A DNA stretch of 50,442 nucleotides from Chrysochromulina parva. Taxonomy: Eukaryota; Haptophyta; Prymnesiales; Chrysochromulinaceae. The position numbers and the translations under genes were made by a program. Shown here in pieces: positions 20,557 to 30,500 of this stretch (the stretch's first letter is position 1; every line of letters begins with the position of its first letter). Location: NCBI GenBank assembly GCA_002887195.1, contig PJAB01000056.1, positions 1 through 50,442 of the forward strand. Direction: 5' to 3'. The notes under the pieces are model-generated. The model saw only the letters and a list, made by a program, of their open reading frames with translations. It ran no database searches and was not told the origin of the DNA.

Positions 20557-23500
20557 ATGGAGTCGGCGAGGGAGGGCAAAGCCCGCCTACACGTCGACGG
20601 CGAGCACTTTTACAACCCCAAGCAGATGCTGCAGCGAGATCTCTCCGTTCTCGCCTTGCAACAGCACGCAGCGCAGAGCGGCAGTCGGTCGCTAACGCTG
20701 CTTGATGCGCTGTGCGGCGGAGGAGTGCGTGCCATCCGCTACTTACTCGAGGTCGACCATGTGAGCGCGGTGGTCGCCAACGACGTGGACGCGCGCGCGA
20801 CACGTGCCACGGCTGTGAACGTGGAACTATCGCTCGGTCATGAGTTGCGAAGCCAATTCGAGATCTCGCAGCGGCCAGCAGCGGCACTCATGATGGAGCG
20901 GCCGCGGCGTTTCGATTGCGTGGAGCTCGACCCTTGCGGGTCCGTCTCCGAGTACCTGTTGCCAGCGATGCGGTGCCTGTCCAACGGCGGGCTGCTGCTG
21001 GCATCGTGCACCGACCTCGGCACGATGAGCGGTCGATTTGGCGACGCATGCAGCATGCGCTACGGCTCGGTGCCGTTGGCCTCGGCGGCCAAGCAGGCAC
21101 CCGAGCTGGCTCTACGCATGCTGCTGCACTTGGTCATGCGCACCGCGGGCACGCTCGGCCGGCACGCCGAGCCGCTCCTCGGCGTCGTCTTCGCCGACTT
21201 TTTCGTGCGAGTCATCGTGCGCGTGCGCGACGACGACGATGGTGTGAAGGAGATGGCTGACGAGGCAGACGGGGCTGACGGGGCAGACGAGGCAGACGGG
21301 GCAGGCGGGGCGGACGAGGCCAAGGACGCCGCGCCCGAGGCGACGCCGGCGCGCTCGTCGATCGGCTCGTGCAGCGGCCTCCTTGTGCGCTGCTGCGGTT
21401 GCGGCACGCTGCACGGGCAGCTGCTGGGCGGCGAGCAGCGCGTGGGCACGCGCTGCGAGCACTGCGGCAGCTCGCATCTCGAGAGCGGAGGTCCCATCTA
21501 TCTGGGCGCGAGCTCGGACGCCGGTTTCGTCAAGGCGCTGCTCGCGCGTCTCGACGCTCCGTCGGCAGGCGCGGCGGCCTTCGGCTCGCATGCGGTGCTG
21601 CGCCCGCTGCTGCAGGCACTACTCGCCGAGGCGATGACGCCACGCGCCTCATGCGTCGTCCACCTGCCCACATGCTCGCGATGGCTGCACAGCGCGCCGG
21701 CGCCGCCGGAGTTCCTATTACGCGGGCTCGGTGCGGCGGGGCACGCGGCGGTGGTGGCGCACTGGGAGCCGATGGTGATCAAGACGACGGACGCGGGAGC
21801 GAGCGCCGCATGGGATTGGCTCGCGGCGTGGGCGAAGAAGAACCGGCTCGATGCCCGAGACGGCGCCCGGGACAGCGCCCGTGGCGAAGGCGCCGGCGCC
21901 GGCGAGAGCGCCGGCGAGGGCGGTGGCGAGGCGTTCGCCGGGCGAGAGGCGGACCCGACCGACGGCACGCCAGCTGGCTTGATGCGGCGGCGGCGGCCGT
22001 TGGATCCCTTGACGGCAGAGGCTGCACGAGGAGCTTCGACGCTGCTTGAGCAGAAGCAGAAGCGACGCAAGCTCGCCAGCCAGGCAGCTGCGCGGGAGAT
22101 GCAGCCGTTAGCACCGGTACTGCCGATAACGGCTCCGGCACTGGCGCCGGCGGCGTCCGAGCTGGAGGCACCCGCCGGCGTTTGCTTCGTGCCGTCGCTC
22201 ACGCCTGCTGGGCTGCTCGCACCGCCCGGTACAGCGCCCGCTCGAGCAGCCGGCAGTGCGACGCGTGGCAGTGCAACACGTAGCTGCCACTCCGGCGGCG
22301 ACTGCCCCTTTCCATTTGCACACGACCGCCGCGCCGACGCGACGCCCCACGGATGCATCGTGGTCCTCGGCCCGCCCGGTACAGCGCCCGGCGGCGGCAG
22401 CGGCGCAGCAACATCACGCACGTACACGTCACTCGCTGAGGCGGTCGCGCAGGCCAAGGAGGGCTCGGTGCTGCTGATAGGCCGTGGCGAGTATGAGGTG
22501 CCGAGTGCCATTCTCATCAACAGACCACTCGCGCTCTGTGCGGCGCGCGGCGCGAGGCTCCTCGTACGCGGCCATTCAAGCGCCCTCGTCCTTGACTGGC
22601 AGCCACAGCCAGGGGAGCGTGGTGCAGTGGCGGCGATCGGCGAGGCGATGGCCTTGACGAAACCGGCGATCACGCTCGATGGCCTCGAGATCGTTCAGAC
22701 GCGCGCCCGAGACGGCGCGTGCGCCCAATCGCCAGCGGTGGCTGCCGCCGAGGCGGCGACCTGCGAGGCTCCCGCTGCGAATGTGGAAGCGGACGCCTCT
22801 GCGGCCGCGGCGCGCGGTGGCTACGCATTGGTGGTGCGCGGCGCGGCGCGTTGCATGATCCGGCACTGCAGCATCAGCTCCGAGGTCACCGGTGGCGTCT
22901 TCGTGAGCGCGGGGGCGGCGGCGGAGCTTCACAGCTGCCACGTTCACCGGACGGCGGCCCACGGCGTGCTCGTGAGCGGTCGGGCGTGCGTAACGCTCTC
23001 GCACTGCCACGTCGAGTCGAGCCAGGCCGCGGGCGTCGAGGTGCGTGGCCGGGCGACCGTGCTGCTGCACTGCTGCCGCGTGCATCGCTCGCTGCGCTCG
23101 GGCGTCTTCGTCACGGCCTTTGGCGAATTGCACATTGAATGGTCCAACCTTTTTGGCAACGCCTTCGCGGCGCTTGAGTGTGCGGGCGAGGCGGAGGCGC
23201 ACGTGCTGAGCTGCCGCATCCACCACGGCCAGCGCGGTGGCGTGATGGCGCTCGGCCGAGCCCGCCTGACCATGCGCGACTGCACCGTCGACAAGAACTC
23301 GATGGCCGGCGTGAGCGTACGGGGCACAGCGAGCGCAGCGCTAGTGGGCAACACGGTCACGAATGGTCGCGCGAGCGGCGTGTACGTGAGCGAGAGCGCC
23401 TCGGCGGAGGTGAGCGACAACCTCATCCGCGGCAACCAGCTGTGCGGGCTCGAGCTCGACGGCGCAGGCGCGACACTCGTCGCGCGGCGCAACAAGCTCG

Positions 23501-23586
23501 GCGGCAATCTCGACGCAATGAGCGTGCCCGCGGAGGGCGGGCGGATGCGCGGGTGCGTGTTCGAGGATAATGTGGTATCCGGATAG
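20557..23586 (+). CDS. Trm1-type tRNA (guanine26-N2)-dimethyltransferase fused to a right-handed beta-helix
   Basis: Trm1 enzymes use SAM to make N2,N2-dimethylguanosine at tRNA position 26. 1009 aa, single exon. Residues 1-460 carry the family signatures: FYNPKQMLQRDLSVL, LLDALCGGGVRAIRYLL (SAM loop), VVANDVDARAT, FDCVELDPCGSVSEYLLPAM, GGLLLASCTDL, SMRYGSVPLASAAKQAPELA, GRHAEPLLGVVFADFFVRVI, then two zinc-ribbon halves (CCGCGTLHG at about 278, CEHCG at about 300). An acidic ADGADEADG insert splits the domain. After a low-complexity linker comes a short Cys/His cluster (CHSGGDCPFPFAH, about 576), then from about 620 to the end a beta-helix of repeated CxV/GVxV coils (AAHGVLVSGRACVTLSHCHV) as in FBXO11 and pectate-lyase-like proteins. 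DPCGS replaces the usual DPFGS. The helix part may bind RNA or protein; that is inference. Confidence 0.85.
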   Translation: MESAREGKARLHVDGEHFYNPKQMLQRDLSVLALQQHAAQSGSRSLTLLDALCGGGVRAIRYLLEVDHVSAVVANDVDARATRATAVNVELSLGHELRSQFEISQRPAAALMMERPRRFDCVELDPCGSVSEYLLPAMRCLSNGGLLLASCTDLGTMSGRFGDACSMRYGSVPLASAAKQAPELALRMLLHLVMRTAGTLGRHAEPLLGVVFADFFVRVIVRVRDDDDGVKEMADEADGADGADEADGAGGADEAKDAAPEATPARSSIGSCSGLLVRCCGCGTLHGQLLGGEQRVGTRCEHCGSSHLESGGPIYLGASSDAGFVKALLARLDAPSAGAAAFGSHAVLRPLLQALLAEAMTPRASCVVHLPTCSRWLHSAPAPPEFLLRGLGAAGHAAVVAHWEPMVIKTTDAGASAAWDWLAAWAKKNRLDARDGARDSARGEGAGAGESAGEGGGEAFAGREADPTDGTPAGLMRRRRPLDPLTAEAARGASTLLEQKQKRRKLASQAAAREMQPLAPVLPITAPALAPAASELEAPAGVCFVPSLTPAGLLAPPGTAPARAAGSATRGSATRSCHSGGDCPFPFAHDRRADATPHGCIVVLGPPGTAPGGGSGAATSRTYTSLAEAVAQAKEGSVLLIGRGEYEVPSAILINRPLALCAARGARLLVRGHSSALVLDWQPQPGERGAVAAIGEAMALTKPAITLDGLEIVQTRARDGACAQSPAVAAAEAATCEAPAANVEADASAAAARGGYALVVRGAARCMIRHCSISSEVTGGVFVSAGAAAELHSCHVHRTAAHGVLVSGRACVTLSHCHVESSQAAGVEVRGRATVLLHCCRVHRSLRSGVFVTAFGELHIEWSNLFGNAFAALECAGEAEAHVLSCRIHHGQRGGVMALGRARLTMRDCTVDKNSMAGVSVRGTASAALVGNTVTNGRASGVYVSESASAEVSDNLIRGNQLCGLELDGAGATLVARRNKLGGNLDAMSVPAEGGRMRGCVFEDNVVSG

Positions 23587-23773
23587 AGGCGGTGTGATGT
23601 CTGTAGTGTGATCGCAACCTGCGATTTACTTTTTGCACAGGATACTTGTTGAACCAGACATAGCGGTCGTGAGGAGGCCCGTTGCATGCATGCATTCGTC
23701 CTGAAAGCTCATCGTCAGGACCACCGGACACATCAGACGACCACCTCTGCCCGTGTACACTCACTCACTCATC

Positions 23774-26700
23774 ATGCCGATCGGCAAGAAGAAGATCCTC
23801 ACCTCCGACTCCCCGACCGACGACTCGCTCCCGGACGCACCCAAGGACTCGCTCCCGGTCGCACCCAACGGCGCGCGCGACTCCGAATCGGACATGCAGC
23901 GTGTCGACGATGAGTCGCACTCCGAGCTTCCCGCGGCTGCATCGACTGACCTCGAGTCCGCAGGCGCCTCGCTCACCTCGCTCGCAGCGGCTGCAGCGGT
24001 GTTACCCGAGAGTGCGCTCGCCGCGGCGGCCGCCTTCTCGGGCCCGTCTGACATCTCGTCTGGCAGTGGCATCTCCTCCTCGGCCGGAGCCGATGGCGTT
24101 GAGACCTCCAACGCTCACGCGGCCGACGCGGAGATGTCCGACGCGCTCGCCCAGGCCGCAGCGCCCTCGAACGACCGCTGCTCCACGCCCGAGATCACCC
24201 ACCACACGGAGGCGCACGAAACGCTTGACGAGGAGGACGAGGATGTGGAGGACAAAGATGAGCAGGAGGTGGAGATCGAGCAGGTCATGGAGGAGGAGGA
24301 GGAGGAGGAGGACTTCGAGGCGATGCCCGTCGCCGCAGGCGCGGCGGCGCTGCCTGTGGAGGCGGACGTAATCGCTGCGGAGGCCCACTCGGCGGAAGAC
24401 GATGCGCCGGCGCCCTTGTCCTCGCCCAACGAGCCCGAGGCGGAGGATGGCACACGCGATTCGTCCTTCGAGCAGTCCGAGGAGAGCGAGCCACCCGCCA
24501 CCACCGCCGCCACCGCGCGCCGAGGAGGAGGGCTACCGCGCGCCGACGAGACGGAGGAGTCGCCAAGTGCAGCTGCGGTGGCGGTGCCCAAGCGCAAGAA
24601 CCGGGGCTTCGTCGCGCCTCGTAAGACCGGAGCGGCGAGCCTCGCACCACCGCCCTCCTCTCAGGCCGCGCGCACGCCGGCGGCGCCCATGCCCACGGCG
24701 CGCCTGGCGAAGGGTGCATCGAGCGCGGACGCGACGAAGCCGGCGACCAAGGCGTTGACGAAGGCCAAGTCGCGCTACCACGTGGTCCAGTCCTCCGTCG
24801 AGGAGGAGAGCGCGGCCGACGCGGCAGCCGACGCCGCGGCCGACGCCACGGCTGAGGAGGCCGACGAGGCGGAGGAGGCGGCCGAATCGGAGGAGGGCCC
24901 ACGCGGGGCGCCCGGCGCGGTGGCTGCTACTGCAGAGGAAGAGAACAACGAGGAGGACGAGCAGCAGGAGGTGGAGGAGCCTGGCGCTGCGGATGCCGGC
25001 CCGTCCGTGCAGCGCAAGAAGGGCTCCAAGGCCAAGCAGCCTAAGGTGAGCGGCGGCGGCGATCGCGGCGGTGGCGGTGGCGGCGGCGGCTCGAAGCCCT
25101 CGAAGCCTGCCAAGGACCCCAACGCTCCCAAGAAGCCCAAGCCCGCGTACAAGTTCTGGTGTGCAACGGTGCGCACGAGCGAGCCTTACGCGTCGATGCC
25201 CTTCGGCGAGCAGAACAAGGCGCTCGGCGCGGAGTGGAAGGCGCTGAGCGCGGCCGACAAGGCGCCGCACGAGGCACAGGCGGCAGCGTCCAAGTCGGAG
25301 TACGAGCGCGAGCTTGCGGCGTACGAGGCGGCGGGCGGCGGCGCCGTCTCGGGCATCGGCTCGGGCGCCGTCTCGGGCGCCGGCTCGAGCTCCCTGGGCA
25401 AGGCGATCAAGAAGAAGGGCAGCAAGGGCGCCGACAAGGGCGCTGCCGCCCAGAAGGGCGCCAAGGGCAAGCGCGCCGCAGCGGCCATCGCGACGCCCAC
25501 GAAGTCCAAGGCCCTCGCCAAGGGCAAGCGTGCGAGCACGAGCGCCACAGCGAAGGCGGCTGGCAAGAAGCGGCGCCGCTCGTCGGAGGACGAGGAGGAG
25601 GAGGAGGACAAGGACGAGGACAAGGACGAGGACGAGGAGGAGGAGCCGGCCGATGCGGTGTCCATCGAGGCGTCCGAGGACGACGCCGAGGACGAGGAGC
25701 CGGCGCCCACCACGCCGAGCGCGCGCGCCGCCAGCCGCGCGCTCCTTGCCGGCGGGCGCATCCCGCGGCCGCAGAACCTGCCGGTACTCGAGGGTGACGA
25801 GCACTTTGAGCCGCGCATGCGCCAACCGATGCGCCTTGAGAAGTGGAGCGTCGGCGTCGAGGTAGCGTGGGTGCCCCAAGGGCTCGCCATGACGCTCGAG
25901 GCGCACGCGGCTCTCATCGAGCAAATGCGAGCGGATGACGAGGACACCGCGCTCCGGCTGTCGGCGCTTCCCACGCCCGATTCGGCGCTCGTCCGCTCGC
26001 CGGCCGATGGGACAGCCAACGCCGCCATCGTCACGAGCGTGCTGCGCCTCGACGGCGGCGTGACGCTGCTCACCCTGCGCTCGACGGACACGCTCGGTCC
26101 CATCCAAGATGCAGGCGAAGAGGGCGGTGGCGGCGGCGCCGACAGCGCCGACGGCGAAGGCGAGGAGAGCGGCGAGAGCGGCGCGCGCGCACGCGCTCGC
26201 TTCGTGCTCCCGGTTCTCGACCGGCTGCACTGCGACGTGGATCAATACTGCCTCGAGCTGAGCGAGTACAAGGCGGCGCTCGAGCGCGTGCGCAGCTCTA
26301 AGCACGTGGCCGTCCCCTTTGCCGAGGAGGCGGACGTGAGCGCACTCAGCCGGCCCAAGGAGGTCTTGTGGGAGGGACGCATCTTCGACGACGCAAACGA
26401 GTACGACCAGGCGTACCCCACCTCCAAGTTCCGCTGCCTGCACGTCGCGTGGTACCGGCAGCTCAAGCGAGGCCCGGACAACCCGCTCGGTGACGCGTGG
26501 GTCTTTGACGACGAGCAAACGGACAACCTGCAGTCGCCGTGGTGCACACAGCCGTCGAACTTTCACGGCACGTGGCGTACGCACAACCCCAAGCTGGCCC
26601 AACTGGCGAACCTGCGCCCGCGGCGTGGCATCATCAAGCCAAACGCCCTCACCGCCGCTCCTGAGTCGCTCGACATCGACCCCGACGCCGAGGACGAGCG

Positions 26701-27028
26701 CGACCTCATCTCGAGCGTCCTCAAGCGGCTGCTAAGCAACGAGGCATCCTCCTTCTTCTACCACCCGGTGCCGCCTGAGGAGACGGCGTACCATGAGGAA
26801 ATTAAGGCGCCCACCTGTCTGCTGTACGCAACGCAGCGGCTCCAGCGCGAGGAGTACTCGACCTTTGCCGAGTTCGCCACCGAGATTGAGCTCATGATCT
26901 CGAACTGCCTCAATTTCAACGAGGACGACACCGCTGCCTGGATCCTGGGGTGCATCATGAAAGCAGACTGGAGATCGGCATGCGAAGAGATGCGCGCCAA
27001 GGGGCACGGCGCGTGTCTCCCTCAGTGA
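23774..27028 (+). CDS. HMG-box + bromodomain chromatin protein
   Basis: Nuclear protein predicted to bind DNA and acetyl-lysine on histones. 1084 aa, single exon, ATG chosen at 23774 (MPIGKKKILTSD). The first 440 residues are acidic and low-complexity (runs of E and EDE) with basic patches. HMG box at about 445-515: KDPNAPKKPKPAYKFW, MPFGEQNKALGAEWKALSAADK. A basic AT-hook-like region and acidic run follow (KKRRRSSEDEEEEEDKDEDK). Residues 660-960 hold an unassigned globular part with well-conserved-looking segments (YCLELSEYKAALERVRSSKH, ASKFRCLHVAWYRQLK-like). Bromodomain at about 975-1070: LLSNEASSFFYHPVPPEE, IKAPTCLLYATQRLQ, FATEIELMISNCLNFNED; the acetyl-lysine Asn lies in NCLNFNED. Convergent with the K+ channel gene. 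Confidence 0.82.
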   Translation: MPIGKKKILTSDSPTDDSLPDAPKDSLPVAPNGARDSESDMQRVDDESHSELPAAASTDLESAGASLTSLAAAAAVLPESALAAAAAFSGPSDISSGSGISSSAGADGVETSNAHAADAEMSDALAQAAAPSNDRCSTPEITHHTEAHETLDEEDEDVEDKDEQEVEIEQVMEEEEEEEDFEAMPVAAGAAALPVEADVIAAEAHSAEDDAPAPLSSPNEPEAEDGTRDSSFEQSEESEPPATTAATARRGGGLPRADETEESPSAAAVAVPKRKNRGFVAPRKTGAASLAPPPSSQAARTPAAPMPTARLAKGASSADATKPATKALTKAKSRYHVVQSSVEEESAADAAADAAADATAEEADEAEEAAESEEGPRGAPGAVAATAEEENNEEDEQQEVEEPGAADAGPSVQRKKGSKAKQPKVSGGGDRGGGGGGGGSKPSKPAKDPNAPKKPKPAYKFWCATVRTSEPYASMPFGEQNKALGAEWKALSAADKAPHEAQAAASKSEYERELAAYEAAGGGAVSGIGSGAVSGAGSSSLGKAIKKKGSKGADKGAAAQKGAKGKRAAAAIATPTKSKALAKGKRASTSATAKAAGKKRRRSSEDEEEEEDKDEDKDEDEEEEPADAVSIEASEDDAEDEEPAPTTPSARAASRALLAGGRIPRPQNLPVLEGDEHFEPRMRQPMRLEKWSVGVEVAWVPQGLAMTLEAHAALIEQMRADDEDTALRLSALPTPDSALVRSPADGTANAAIVTSVLRLDGGVTLLTLRSTDTLGPIQDAGEEGGGGGADSADGEGEESGESGARARARFVLPVLDRLHCDVDQYCLELSEYKAALERVRSSKHVAVPFAEEADVSALSRPKEVLWEGRIFDDANEYDQAYPTSKFRCLHVAWYRQLKRGPDNPLGDAWVFDDEQTDNLQSPWCTQPSNFHGTWRTHNPKLAQLANLRPRRGIIKPNALTAAPESLDIDPDAEDERDLISSVLKRLLSNEASSFFYHPVPPEETAYHEEIKAPTCLLYATQRLQREEYSTFAEFATEIELMISNCLNFNEDDTAAWILGCIMKADWRSACEEMRAKGHGACLPQ

Positions 27029-27568
27029 TGACGACCGAGTCCCGCATCCCCTGGCAAAAGAGCCAGCGGAGTGACGCAAGGACCCAATGCGCTCGCGATG
27101 AGAGGCTGGAAGGTGGAAAGGACGAATCTGGACCAGGAAAAGGTTCAGCCTGCGACGAGGGGGTCTGGTAGATGAGGGAGACGGGACACTGCAATCCAAT
27201 CGACGAAGTGAGCCCGCGGGGATTTCCGAGCCTGCCGTGCGAACGTCCGCGGGTGCACTTCGCTTTGGTTCTCTCGGAGAGAAGAAGCTGAACGTGCAGA
27301 CAACCCAACCACACGACGAGAGGCGACGTGCGGTGTAGCTCGGCTGTGCAGGGTATAGGCCAGGGGTGACAAAGGCGAACACTCGACTGACCGCCCCGTG
27401 AGTTCGGATCTGAGATTTCGTAATTCGATTCCACTCCTTAAGGTAACGAGTGAAACAGCTCCTGTGTACGTAGGCTATTACACGACACACAGCCACAATG
27501 CTCTACAGTTTACTACCCCACACCGTACAGCTGTGCTGAGTACTGGAACTGACGTACCACGAGAACGA
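27029..27568. other. Convergent intergenic region
   Basis: About 540 bp between the 3' ends of the chromatin-protein gene and the K+ channel gene. No coding, RNA or repeat signal recognised. TTCGATTCC at 27424-27432 resembles a tRNA B-box but no cloverleaf can be drawn around it. Confidence 0.4.
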
Positions 27569-30500
27569 CTAAACCTCCTCTTGCACCTTTGGCGAAAACC
27601 TTGCGCCCGGAGTTGGCGACCGCGACTTCGGTGTGGCCGATGGGATTCCTTTCGCGCTAGCCTTGTTTTTCTCGGGTCGGGTCGGGCTTGGGGAGCTGGC
27701 TCGGGAAAAGGAACTCGATCGGGTCGGGGAACCCGGCTGTGCCGCCTTTGCCTCACCTGCGGCTTTGGCCTTGGCCTCTTTGGCCGCTTTGGCCTGCGCA
27801 TCGACCGTCTTGAAATAGACAACGACCTCACCGCTTCCGTGCTTTTCGCCTCCTTGCTTCTCGGATTTTATCTCGGGTTTTATCTTGGATGTGACCTTGA
27901 TCCAGTCGCCAAGTTGCAACTTGCCAGATTCCCTCCTGTCTTGCTGGACGCCAAACAGGTCGAACTCTGCGCGTGTGAAGCTTGTCTTCACGAGGAGGGT
28001 CTGCGCGAGTGCCAAGTTGGTGATCTCTAAACCACGCGTTGGCATTTTCTCGCCACAGTCTTCCCAGTAAAGCCCAGCAACTGCCGTGTCCACCCATGGC
28101 CGCTTGAAACCATCCGCAGTTGGCTCCGTGGGCAAGCTCGGAACCCAAACTCGATTGAACCACTCGTTGTAGCCCTTGTCATCCGTGTTCATGTCAATGG
28201 CGGGGGCGTGGCTAAAGTAGTGCTTCGTGTTTGCGTCCAGCTGCACAGCGAGCTCCGAGACCTCTCTTTGTAGTTGCTCTAACTCTTGCCGCTCCTTTTC
28301 CTTCTCGAGGTCAATCCTCTCGTCAACCTCCCTCTCGTTCACACCAGCAGGGAAAAGCAGGTTAGACACGCGATCGCGCCTCAACTCCATGGCACCAGGA
28401 TTCCGTTTGGAGCGCTCTGTGGCCATCATGGAGCCCAGCTTCTTGCGCGAGCTCACAATTGAGGGGTCGACACGATTGAGGTCGAGCACACGGCCCTGTC
28501 GCACGAGAGCGGTGTACACGGTCGTGCAGTCGATCTCGACCATGCCAGGATGGCACATCTCACGGAACCGTGACCGTAGCTCGCCCACAGTCTTGTCGTC
28601 GATCAGCCCAAAGTCGATGATCGTGCGCAGGATAAACTCGTCCTCGCTAATCATGGGCGTGTCCCTATTCGTCGTTATTGCCTCCGAGCGCATCAGATCA
28701 ATCAGCTTGAGACGAAAGTTCGTATTGTGGATGCGCTGTGACATCACGAGAGCGCGGAAGCGTGCAATCGTCGCTGCGAGAGCGGAGGTTGCGAGGAGCA
28801 TGAGCACCATTGTAACCGCCTTCTCGAGGACAGTGTGCGGCAGCAGGTCGCCGTAGCCGATAGTCGTGAACGTGATAATCACCCAGTACACAGAATCTAC
28901 CAGCGTGAAATGATTCAACACCATGCAGAGCGCCACGCCCATGACGGCCATCATCAGCGGCGCGAGTGTCGCATGCACCTTTGCAAACGTCGCGCCAACG
29001 AGGAAGCTCTTACCGCCGAGCCCCTGCAGAATGAATTCCTGCACGTGTCGCTTTTTTGTCTGTGGTGGCTTCTTGCTCTCGTTGCTATCCGTCTCTGTTT
29101 CGTCGTCGTATATCGAACGGTCTCGTTGTGCAAGGGAGGATAGCGTCGTCTCCGTCCAATGGACGGTCTCAGCTGTCCACCCGTCGATGAATTGGAGTAT
29201 GCTCTCAACAATGGGCACCAGGCCACCCATAACCACAACTGCTCCAAACGGCGCGTAGAAGCTTGTGAGCAGCCGCCCCATTTCAGTCTTGGGGCAAAAG
29301 TCACCATACCCCACCGTGGTCACAGTGGTGGTTAAGAAGTAACACGTATCAAAGGCCGAGAATCCCTCGAGAATGCCGTAAGCGTAAATGCCAAAACCAT
29401 AGTACAGAAAGAGCAGCCATCCAAAGTCGCGTAACCACTTCTCGATGAGCGACTTGTCGTTCTCGGCCATGTCCTTCTCAAGCTCCTTGCCGGCCCCTGA
29501 CGCCTCTTCGAAGATGGTGAACATGGATGTGAACGCCCGATTCAGCTGTTCAACCACGGCGGCCTGCTTACTCATTGGATCGAGCTTTCGCTTTGTCAAT
29601 TGAGCTAGGCTGCGTCGTACCGCCCAGAAGAGGGCCGCACCCGGGCCCTTGCCCACGTGCATGCGGTACACGAAGGCGCCGTGGTCCCAATTGACCGAAT
29701 CATCCCTTGTGAGACGCGCGTTTCCGGGAGTCTCCCCGGGGTTCACCCAGGCCATTTCCCATAGGTTGACATCGTTGAGTGGCGTCATTTGACAAGGGCG
29801 CATGCGGTTGACGAGCGAACTAGCGGCGGACGGCTGGACAGGGAATGGTCCGTCAATAATGAGGTCCTGCGGAGCCTCCTTGCACGGTTGAAGCGAGATG
29901 GCCTTGGCCGCTAAGAACCTGTACCCGTCATCTGTGGCAGTGAAATAGCAAAAGCCTCCAAACAACAAGAAGAAGAAAAGCTCATCGTCCGCCCGTGACT
30001 GCGAACTGCCACACTCAGACAGCAATGTCTCAAAGTCCCGCTCGAAACCTTCGAGTGGATGGGCAAATGCAAAGTGCGTCGCGCCAGGAGGCACGCCGTT
30101 GAGCTTCTCACTCTCGCGTGTCAATTGATCAGATGGAACCTCGGCGAGAGGCGAGAGCGCCCCTATCTGTGAAGATCCATGTTTCATCAGCCGCTTCAAG
30201 AGCGCGAGTGCCGCAGGATCGCCCGTGATCTCGTATCTGAGCATCCCGCCCTCAGAGCCTTCAGCCTCGCCCCTTTTCTCAGTAGGTTGTAGAAGGTTGC
30301 CAGAAAGTAAAGGGTTGTAGGATGATGAGCCGTACCCAGAGCTCTGAAATTTGGGAGGTTCGATGAGCTTGATTCTCAGTAGATTGACCCGAACCAGGTG
30401 GAACGTGAGACTCATCGGCGGAGGTTCTGCAAAGTACTGCCGCAATCGATCGAGCCATGAGAGTTGGCCGTCGCCGAGCTCCTCGTACTCTTGCGGCTTC

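Noticed and set aside
24533..26602. 689-codon minus-strand frame opposite the HMG/bromodomain gene
   Set aside because: Leu/Arg/Val-rich shadow translation of Glu/Lys-rich coding DNA.
27415..27440. tRNA gene suggested by TTCGATTCC
   Set aside because: No A-box and no acceptor or D-stem pairing at the right distance.
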